Part shown: positions 50,894-61,900 of the stretch, in pieces
How positions within the stretch are numbered: the stretch's first letter is position 1
How the letters are laid out: the number at the start of each line of letters is the position of its first letter
DNA from: Coriaria nepalensis
Taxonomy: Eukaryota; Streptophyta; Magnoliopsida; Cucurbitales; Coriariaceae
Assembly: GCA_027186245.1 (NCBI GenBank)
Contig: CP114486.1
Location: 7,206,501-7,270,500, forward strand
Direction of reading: 5' to 3'
Length of the DNA stretch: 64,000 bases
Notes under the pieces: generated by a model
What the model saw: only the letters and a program-made list of their open reading frames with translations
The model's database searches: none
Told to the model about the DNA's origin: nothing
Translations under genes and position numbers: made by a program

Positions 50894-53800
50894 ATTTGAA
50901 CTGCATTCATATGATTTAGTTGCTTGAGGAGACTCACTGAATTGATTATTGGGTGAAACAAATGCACATGTGTCCTTCAAAGGTCGTTAGAATATTATGC
51001 ATGAAACTAGTGTTTGAAGTGCAAAAACAGAATTCGTCCAAATTGCATTAATAAGATTTAGTTGCTTGAAGAGACTAATTGAAATGATTTTCCGGTCAAA
51101 CAAATGCACATGTGTTCTTCAAAGTTCATTAGCACGTTATGCATGAAACTTGTGTTTGAAGTGCAAAAATTGAACTCATTCGAATTGCATCCATATGATT
51201 TATTTGCTTGAGGTGACACATTGAAATGATTTTATAATCAAACAAATACACATGTGTCATTCAAAGATCATTAGCATGCTATGCATGAAACTTGTGTATG
51301 AAGTGCAATAATTGAATTCGTTCAAATATCATTCATATGATTTAGTTGCTTGAGGACAGTCATTGAAATGAGTTTTAGGTGAAACAAATGCACATGTGTC
51401 CTTCAAAGATCATTAGCATGTTATGCATGAAACTAGTGTTTGAAGTGCAAAAACAGAATTCGTCCAAATTGCATTAGTAAGATTTAGTTGTTTGAGAAGA
51501 CTAATTGAAATGATTTTCTGATCAAACAAACACACGTGTCCTTCAAATGTCATTAGCATGTTATGCATTACACTTGTGTTTGAATTCGAAAAATTGAATT
51601 CGTTCGAATTGCATTCATACGATTTAGTTGCTTGAGGAGAGCCATTGAAATGAATTTTAGATGAAACAGATGCACATGTGTCCTTCAAAGATTATTAGCA
51701 TGTTATGCACGAAACTGGTGTTTGAAGTTCAGAAATAGAATTCATTTGAATTGCATTCGTATGATTTAGTTGCTTGAGGAGACTCACTGAAATGATTTTT
51801 GGGTGAAACAAATGCACATGTGTCCTTCAAAAGTCATTAGCACGTTATGCATGAAACTTTTGTTTGAAGTGCAAAAATTGAATTCATTCGAATTGCATTC
51901 ATATGATTTAGTTGCTTGAGGTGACACATTGAAATGATTTTATAATCAAACAAATACACATGTGTCATTCAAAGATCATTAGCATGCTATGCATGAAACT
52001 TGTGAATGAAGTGCAATAATTGAATTCGTTCAAATATCATTCATATGATTTAGTTGATTGAGGAGACTCATGGAAATGAGTTTTAGGTTAAACAAATGCA
52101 CATGTGTTCTTCAATGGTCATTAGCAAATTACGCATGAAATTAGTGTTTGAAGTGCAAAAACAGAATTCGTCCAAATTGCATTAATAAGATTTAGTTGCT
52201 TGAGAAGACTAATTGAAATGATTTTCTAATCAAACAAATACACATGTGTCCTTCAAAGATCATTGGCATGTTATGCATGAAACTTGTGTATGAAGTGCAA
52301 TAATTGAATTCGTTCAAATATCATTCATATGATTTAGTTGCTTGAGGAAAGTCATTGAAATGAGTTTTAGGTGAAACAAATGCACATGTGTCCTTCAAAG
52401 ATCATTAGCATGTTATGCATGAAACTAGTGTTTGAAGTGCAAAAACAGAATTCGTCCAAATTGCATTAGTAAGATTTAGTTGCTTGAGAAGACTAATTGA
52501 AATGATTTTCTGATCAAACAAACACACATGTGTCCTTCAAATGTCATTAGCATGTTATGCATTAAACTTGTGTTTGAATACCAAAAATTGAATTCGTTCG
52601 AATTGCATTCATACGATTTAGTTGCCTGATGAGAGCCATTGCAATGAATTTTACGTGAAACAAATGCACATGTGTCCGTCAAAGATCATTAGCATGTTAT
52701 GGATGAAACTAGTGTTTGAAGTGCAAAAATAGAATTCATTTGAATTCCATTGATATGATGTAGTTGCTTGAGGAGACTCACTGAAATGATTTTTAGGTGA
52801 AACAAATCCACATGTGTCCTTCAAAGGTCGTTAGCATATTATGCATGAAACTAGTGTTTGAAGTGCAAAACCAAAATTCGTCCAAATTGCATTAATAAGA
52901 TTTAGTTGCTTGAGAAAACTAATTGAAAAGATTTTCTGATCAAACAAATACACATGTGTCCTTCAAAAATCATTGGCATGTAATGCATGAAACTTGTGTA
53001 TGAAGTGCAATAATTGAATTCGTTCAAATATCATTCATATGATTTAGTTGCTTGAGGAGACTCATTGAAATGAATTTTAGGTTAAACAAATGCACATGTG
53101 TCCTTCAAAGATAGTTTTAGCATGTTATGCATGAAACTAGTGTTTGAAGTGCAAAAACAGAATTCGTCCAAATTGCATTAGTAAGATTTAGTTGCTTGAG
53201 AAGACTAATTGAAATGATTTTCTAATCAAACAAATACACTTGTGTCCTTCAAATGTCATTAGCATGTTATGCATTAAACTTGTGTTTGAAGTCCAAAAAA
53301 TTGAATTCGTTCGAATTGCATTCATACGATTTAGTTGCTTGAGGAGAGCACTTGAAATGAATTTTACGTGAAACAAATGCACATGTGTCCTTCAAAGATC
53401 ATTAGCATGTTATGCACGAAACTAGTGTTTGAAGTTCAGAAATAGAATTCATTTGAATTGCATTCATATGATTTAGTTGCTTGAGGAGACTCACTGAAAT
53501 GATTTTTGGGTGAAACAAATGGACATGTGTCCTTCAAAGGTCGTTAGCATAATATGCATCAAAACTAGTGTTTGAAGTGCAAAAACAGAATTCGTCCAAA
53601 TTGCATTAATAAGATTTAGTTGCTTGAAGAGACTAATTGAAATGATTTTCCGGTCAGACAAATGCACATGTGTTCTTCAAAGTTCATTAGCATGTTATGA
53701 ATGAAACTTGTGTTTGAAGTGCAAAAATGGAATTCATTCGAATTGCATTCATATGATTTAGTTGCATAAGGAGGCTCATTGAAATGATTTTTAGGTAAAA

Positions 53801-53989
53801 CAAATGCACATGTGTCCTTCAAACGTCGTTAGCATATTATGCATGAAACTAGTGTTTGAAATGCAAAAACAGAATTCGTCCAAATTGCATTAATAAGATT
53901 TAGTTGCTTAAAGAGACTAATTGAAATTATTTTCCGGTCAAACAAATGCACATGTGTTCTTCAAAGTTCATTAGCATGTTATGCAAGAA

Positions 53990-56900
53990 ACTTGTGTTTG
54001 AAGTGCAATAATTGAATTCATTCGAATTGCATTCATATGATTTAGTTGCTTGAGGTGACACATTGAAATGATTTTATAATCTAACAAATACACATGTGTC
54101 ATTCAAAGATCATTAGCATGCTATGCATGAAAAATGTGTATGAAGTGCAATAATTGAATTTGTTCAAATATCATTCATATGATTTAGTTGCTTGAGGAGA
54201 GTCATTGAAATGAGTTTTAGGGGAAACAAATGCACATGTGTCCTTCAAAGATCATTAGCATGTTATGCATGAAACTAGTGTTTGAAGTGCAAAAACAGAA
54301 TTCGTCCAAATTGCATTAGTAAGATTTAGTTGCTTGGGAAGACTAATTGAAATGATTTTCTGATCAAACAAACACACATGTGTCCTTCAAATGTCATTAG
54401 CATGTTATGCATTAAACATGTGTTTGAAGTCCAAAAATTGAATTCGTTCGAATTGCATTCATACGATTTAGTTGGTTGAGGAGAACCATTGAAATGAATT
54501 TTAGGTGAAACAAATGCACATGTGTCATTATAAGACAATTAGCATGCTATGCAAGAAACTTGTGTATAAAGTGCAATAATTGAATTCGTTCAAATATCAT
54601 TCATATGATTTAGTTGCTTGAGGAGAGTCATTGAAATGAGTTTTAGGTGAAACAAATGCACATCTGTCCTTTAAAGATCATTAGCATGTTATGCATGAAA
54701 CTAGTGTTTAAAGTGCAAAAAAAGAATTCATTTGAATTGCATTCATATGATTTAGTTGCTTGAGGAGACTCATTGAAATGAGTTTTAGGTTAAACAAATG
54801 CACATGTCTTCTTCAATGGTCATTAGCAAATTATGAATGAAACTAGTGTTTGAAGTGTAAAAACAGAATTCGTCCCAATTGCTATAATAAGATTTAGTTG
54901 CTTGAAAAGACTAATTGAAATGATTTTCTGATCAAACAAATACACATGTGTCCTTCAAAGATCATTGGCATGTTATGCATGAAACTTGTGTATGAGGTGG
55001 AATAATTGAATTCGTTCAAATATCATTCATATGATTTAGTTGATTGACCAGACTCTTTGAAATGAATTTTAGGTGAAACAAATGCACATGTGTCCTTCAA
55101 AGATATTTAGCATGTTATGCATGAAACAAGTGTTTGAAGTGCAAAAACAGAATTCGTCCAAATTGCATTAGTAAGATTTAGTTGCTTGAGAAGACTAATT
55201 GAAATGATTTTCTGATCAAACAAATACACATGTGTCCTTCAAATGTCATTGGCATATTATGCATTAAACTTGTGTTTGAAGTCCAAAAAATTGAATTCGT
55301 TCGAATTGCATTCATACGATTTAGTTGCATGAGGAGAGCCATTGAAATGAATTTTACGTGAAACAAATGCACATGTGTCCTTCAAAGATCATTAGCATGT
55401 TATGCACGAAACTAGTGTTTGAAGTTCAGAAATAGAATTCATTTGCATTGTATTCAGATGATTTAGTTGCTTGAGGAGACTCACTGAATTGATTTTTAGT
55501 TGAAACAAATGCACATGTGTCCTTCAAAGGTCATTAGCATATTATGCATGAAACCAGTGTTTGAAGTGCAAAAACAGAATTCGTCCAAATTGCTTTAATA
55601 AGATTTAGTTGCTTGAAGAGACTAATTGAAATGATTTTCCGGTCAAACAAATGCACATGTGTTCTTCAATGGTCATTAGAAAATTATGCATGAAACTTGT
55701 GTTTGAAGTGCAAAAATTGAATTCATTCGAATTGCATTCATATGATTTAGTTGCTTGACGTGACACATTGAAATGATTTTATAATCAAACAAATACACAT
55801 GTGTCATTCAAAGATCATTAGCATGCTATGCATGAAACTTGTGTATGAAGTGCAATAATTGAATTTGTTCAAATATCATTCATATGATTTAGTTGCTTGA
55901 GGAGAGTCATTGAAATGAGTTTTAGGGGAAACAAATGCACATGTGTCCTTCAAAGATCATTAGCATGTTATGCATGAAACTAGTGTTTGAAGTGCAAAAA
56001 CAGAATTCGTCCAAATTGCATGAGTAATATTTAGTTGCTTAAGAAGACTAATTGAAATGATTTTCTGATCAAACAAACACAAATGTGTCCTTCAAATGTC
56101 ATTAGCATGTTATGCATTAAACATGTGTTTGAAGTCCAAAAATTGAATTCGTTCGAATTGCATTCATACGATTTAGTTGCTTGAGGAGAGCCATTGAAAT
56201 GAATTTTAGGTGAAACAAATGCACATGTGTCATTATAAGACAATTAGCATGCTATGCAAGAAACTTGTGTATAAAGTGCAATAATTGAATTCGTTCAAAT
56301 ATCATTCATATGATTTAGTTGCATGAGGAGAGTAATTGAAATGAGTTTTAGGTGAAACAAATGCACATCTGTCCTTTAAAGATCATTAGCATGTTATGCA
56401 TGAAACTAGTGTTTAAAGTGCAAAAATAGAATTCATTTGAATTGCATCCATATGATTTAGTTGCTTGAGGAGACTCATTGAAATGAGTTTTAGGTTAAAC
56501 AAATGCACATGTCTTCTTCAATGGTCATTAGCAAATTATGAATGAAACTAGTGTTTGAAGTGCAAAAACAGAATTCGTCCAAATTGCTATAATAAGATTT
56601 AGTTGCTTGAGAAGACTAATTGAAATGATTTTCTGATCAAACAAATACACATGTGTCCTTCAAAGATCATTGGCATGTTATACATGAAACTTGTGTATGT
56701 GGTGCAATAATTGAATTCGTTCAAATATCATTCATAGATTTAGTTGATTGACGAGACTCTTTGAAATGAATTTTAGGTGAAACAAATGTACATTTGTCCT
56801 TCAAAGATATTTAGCATGTTATGCATGAAACAAGTGTTTGAAGTGCAAAAACAGAATTTGTCCAAATTGCATTAGTAAGATTTAGTTGCTTGAAAAGACT

Positions 56901-57400
56901 AATTGAAATGATTTTCTAATCAAACAAATACACATGTGTATTTCAAATGTCATTGCCATATTATGCATTAAACTTGTGTTTGAAGTCCAAAAAATTGAAT
57001 TCGTTCGAATTGCATTCATACGATTTAGTTGCTTGAGGAGAGCCATTGAAATGAATTTTAGGTGAAACAAATGCACATGTGTCCTTCAAAGATCATTAGC
57101 ATGTTATGCACGAAACTAGTGTTTGAAGTTCAGAAATAGAATTTATTTGAATTGCATTCATATGATTTAGTTGCTTGAGGAGACTCACTGAAATGATTTT
57201 TGGGTGAAACAAATGGACATGTGTCCTTCAAAGGTCATTAGCATAATATGCATCAAAACTAGTGTTTGAAGTGCAAAAACAGAATTCGTCCAAATTGCAT
57301 TAATAAGATTTAGTTGCTTGAAGAGACTAATTGAAATGATTTTCCGGTCAGACAAATGCACATGTGTTCTTCAAAGTTCATTAGCATGTTATGAATGAAA
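53990..57400 (-). repeat. 12-monomer (1704-bp) higher-order repeat, two copies
   Basis: Markers recur at exactly 1704 bp: TAAGACAATTAGCATGC at 54,531 and 56,235, and TAATTGAATTTGTTC at 54,151 and 55,855. The rare TTTTAGGGGAAACAAATG, GCTATAATAAGATTTAG and TTAGTTGATTGAC monomers recur in the same order. Differences are scattered single bases and a 2-bp deletion near 56,740. Confidence 0.87.
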
Positions 57401-58969
57401 CTTGTGTTTGAAGTGCAAAAATGGAATTCATTCGAATTGCATTCATATGATTTAGTTGCTTGAGGTTACACATTGAAATGATTTACTAATCAAACAAATA
57501 CACATGTGTCATTCAAAGATCATTAGCATGCTATGCATGAAACTTGTGTATGAAGTGCAATAATTGAATTCGTTCAAATATCATTCATATGATTTAGTTG
57601 ATTGAGGAGACTCATGGAAATGAGTTTTAGGTTAAACAAACGGACATGTGTTCTTCAATGGTCATTAGCAAATTATGCATGAAATTAGTGTTTGAAGTGC
57701 AAAAATAGAATTCGTCCAAATTGCGTTAATAAGATTTAGTTGCTTGAGGAGACTAATTGAAATGATTTTCTAATCAAACAAATACACATGTGTCCTACAA
57801 AGATCATTGGCATGTTATGCATGAAACTTGTGTATGAAATGCTATAATTGAATTCGTTCAAATATCATTCATATGATTTAGTTTCCTGAGGAGACTCATT
57901 GAAATGAATTTTAGGTGCAACAAATGCACATGTGTCCTTTAACGACATTTAGCATGTTATGCATGGAACTAGTGTTTGAAGTGCAAAAATAGAATTCATT
58001 TGAATTGCATTCATATGATTTAGTTGCTTGAGGAGACTCATTGAAATGAGGTTTAGGTTAAACAAATGCACATGTGTTCTTCAATGGTCATTAGCAATTT
58101 ATGCATGAAACTAGTGTTTGAAGTGCAAAAACAGAATTAGTCCTAATTGCATTAATAAGATTTAGTTTCTTGAGAAGACTAATTGAAATCATTTTCTTAT
58201 CAAACAAATACACATGTGTCCTTCAAAGATCATTGGCTTGTTATGCATGAAATTTGTGTATGAAGTGCAATAATTGAATTCGTTCAAATATTATTCATAT
58301 GATTTAGTTGCTTGAGGAGACTCATTGAAATGAATTTTAGGTGAAACAAATGCACATGTGTCCTTCAGAGATATTTAGCATGTTATGCATGAAACTAGTG
58401 TTTGAAGTGCAAAAATAGAATTCATTTGAATTGCATTCATATGATTTAGTTGGTTGAGGAGAGTCATTGAAATGAGTTTTAGGTGAAACAAATGCACATG
58501 TGCCCTTCAACGATCATTAGCATGTTATGCACGAAACTAGTGTTTGAAGTCCAAAAAATTGAATTCGTTCGAATTGCATTCATACGATTTAGTTGCTTGA
58601 GGAGAGCCATTGAAATGAATTTTAGGTGAAACAAATGGACATGCGTCCTTCAAAGATATTTAGCATGTTATGCATGAAACTAGTGTTTGAAGTGCAGAAA
58701 CAGAATTCGTCAAAATTGCAGTAGTAAGATTTAGTTGCTTGAGAAGACTAATTGAAATGATTTTCTGATCAAACAAATACACATGTGTCCTTCAAAGATC
58801 ATTGGCTTGTTATGCATGAAACTTGTGTATGAAGTGCAATAATTGAATTCGTTTAAATATTATTCATATGATTTAGTTGCTTGAGGAGACTCATTGAAAT
58901 GAATTTTAGGTGAAAAAAATGCACATGTGTCCTTCAGAGATATTTAGCATGTTATGCATGAAACTAGTG

Positions 58970-61900
58970 TTTGAGGTGCAAAAACAGAATTCGTCCAAAT
59001 TGCATTAGTAAGATTTTGTTGCTTGAGAAGACTAATTGAAATGATTTTCTGATCAAAAAAATACACCTGTGTCCTTCAAATGTCATTGGCATGTTATGCT
59101 TCAAACTTGTGTTTGAAATCAAAATATTGAATTCATTCGAATTGCATTCATACGATTTTGTTGCTTGAGGAGAGCCATTGAAATTAATTTTAGATGAAAC
59201 AGATGCACATGTGTCCTTCAAAGATCATTAGCATGTTATGCACGAAACTAGTGTTTGAAGTTCAGAAATAGAATTCATTTGAATTGCATTCGTATGATTT
59301 AGTTGCTTGAGGAGACTCACTGAAATGATTTTTGGGTGAAACAAATGCACATGTGTCCTTCAAAAGTCATTAGCATAATATGCATGAAACTAGTGTTTGA
59401 AGTGCAAAAACATAATTCATTTAAATTGCTTTAATAAGATTTAGTTGTTTGAGGAGACTAATTGAAATGAATTTTAGGTGGAACAAATGGACATGTCTCC
59501 TTCAAAGATCATTAGCATGTTATGCATGAAATTAGTGTTTGAAGTGCAAAAATAGAATTCATTTGAATTGCATTCATATGATTTAGTTGCTTGAGGAGAC
59601 TCATTGAAAGGAGGTTTAGGTTAAACAAATGCACATGTGTTCTTCAATGGCCATTAACAATTTATGCATGAAACTAGTGTTTGAAGTGCAAAAACCGAAT
59701 TCGTCCAAATTGCATTAATAAGATTTAGTTGCTTGAGAAGACTAATTGAAATGATTTTCTGATCAAAAAAATACACATGTGTCCTTCAAAGTTCATTGGC
59801 ATGTTACGCATGAAACTTGTGTATGAAGTGCAATAATTGAATTCGTTCAAATATTATTCATATGATTTAGTTGCTTGAGGAGAGTCATTGAAATGAGTTT
59901 TAGGTGAAACAAATGCACATGTGTCCTTCAAAGATCATTAGCATGTTATGCATGGATCTAGTGTTTAAAGTGCAAAAATCGAATTCATTTGAATTGCATT
60001 CATATGATTTAGTTGCTTGAGGAGACTCATTGAAATGAGGTTTAGGTTAAACAAATGCACAAGTGTTCCTCAATGGTCAGTAGCAATTTATGCATGACAC
60101 TAGTGTTTGAAGTGCAAAAATAAAATTCGTCCAAACTGCATTAATAAGATATAGTTGCTTGAGAAGACTAATTGAAATGATTTTCTAGTCAAGCAAATAC
60201 ACATGTGTCCTTCAAAGATCATGGGCTTGTTACGCATGAAACTTGTGTATGAAGTGCAATAATTGAATTCGTTTAAATATTATTCATATGATTTAGTTGC
60301 TTGAGAGACTCATTGAAATGAATTTTTAGGTGAAACAAATGGACATGTGTCCTTCAAAGATATTTAGCATGTTATACATGAAACTAGTGTTTGAGGTGCA
60401 AAAACAGAATTCGTCCAAATTGCATTAGTAAGATTTTGTTGCTTGAGAAGACTAATTGAAATGATTTTCTGATCAAAAAAATACACATGTGTCCTTCAAA
60501 TGTCATTGGCATGTTATGCTTCAAACTTGTGTTTGAAATCAAAATATTGAATTCGTTCGAATTGCATTGATACGATTTTGTTGCTTGAGGAGAGCCATTG
60601 AAATGAATTTTAGATGAAACAGATGCACATGTGTCCTTCAAAGATCATTAGCATGTTATGCACGAAACTAGTGTTTGAAGTTCAGAAATAGAATTCATTC
60701 GAATTGCATTCGTATGATTTAGTTGCTTGAGGAGACTCACTGAAATGATTTTTTGGTGATACAAATGCACATGTGTCCTTCAAAAGTCATTAGCAGAATA
60801 TGCATGAAACTAGTGTTTGAAGTGCAAAAACATAATTCATTTAAATTGCATTAATAAGATTTAGTTGCTTGAGGAGACTAATTGAAATGAATTTTAGGTG
60901 TAACAAATGGACATGTCTCCTTCAAAGATCATTAGCATGTTATGCATGAAACTAGTGTGTGAAGTGCAAAATGGAATTCATTTGAATTGCATTCATATGA
61001 TTTAGTTGCTTGAGGAGAGTCATTGAAATGAGTTTTAGGTGAAACAAATGCACATGTGTCCTTCAAAGCTCATTAGCATGTTATGCATGGAACTAGTGTT
61101 TAAAGTGCAAAAATAGAATTCATTTGAATTGCATTCATATGATTTAGTTGCTTGAGGAGACTCATTGAAATGAGGTTTAGGTTAAACAAATGCACATGTG
61201 TTCTTCAATGGCCATTAACAATTTATGCATGAAACTAGTGTTTGAAGTGCGAAAACCGAATTTGTCCAAATTGCATTAATAAGATTTAGTTGCTTGAGAA
61301 GACTAATTGAAATGATTTTCTGATCAAAAAAATACACATGTGTCCTTCAAAGATCATTGGCATGTTAGGCACGAAACTTGTGTATAAAGTGCAATAATTG
61401 AATTCGTTCAAATATTATTCATATGATTTAGTTGCTTGAGGAGAGTCATTGAAATGAGTTTTAGGTGAAACAAATGCACATGTGTCCTTCAAAGATCATT
61501 AGCATGTTATCCATGGAACTAGTGTGTAAAGTGCAAAAATCGAATTCATTTGAATTGCATTCATATGATTTAGTTGCTTGAGGAGACTCATTGAAATGAG
61601 GTTTTGGTTAAACAAATGCACATGTGTTCTTCAATGGTCAGTAGCAATTTATGCATGAAACTAATGTTTGAAGTGCAAAAATAGAATTCGTCCAAACTGC
61701 ATTAATAAGATATAGTTGCTTGAGATGACTAATTGAAATGATTTTCTGATCAAGCAAATACACATGTGTCCTTCAAAGATCATTGGCCTGTTACGCATGA
61801 AACTTGTGTATGAAGTGCAATAATTGAATTCGTTTAAATATTATTCATATGATTTAGTTGCTTGAGAGACTCATTGAAATGAATTTTAGGTGAAACAAAT

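Noticed and set aside
50770..50967. A 65-codon minus-strand frame with the text GIAQLVEQRTENPRVTS.
   Set aside because: That text is the translation of the tRNA-Phe fragment, a familiar spurious protein; the rest is satellite and unassigned flank.
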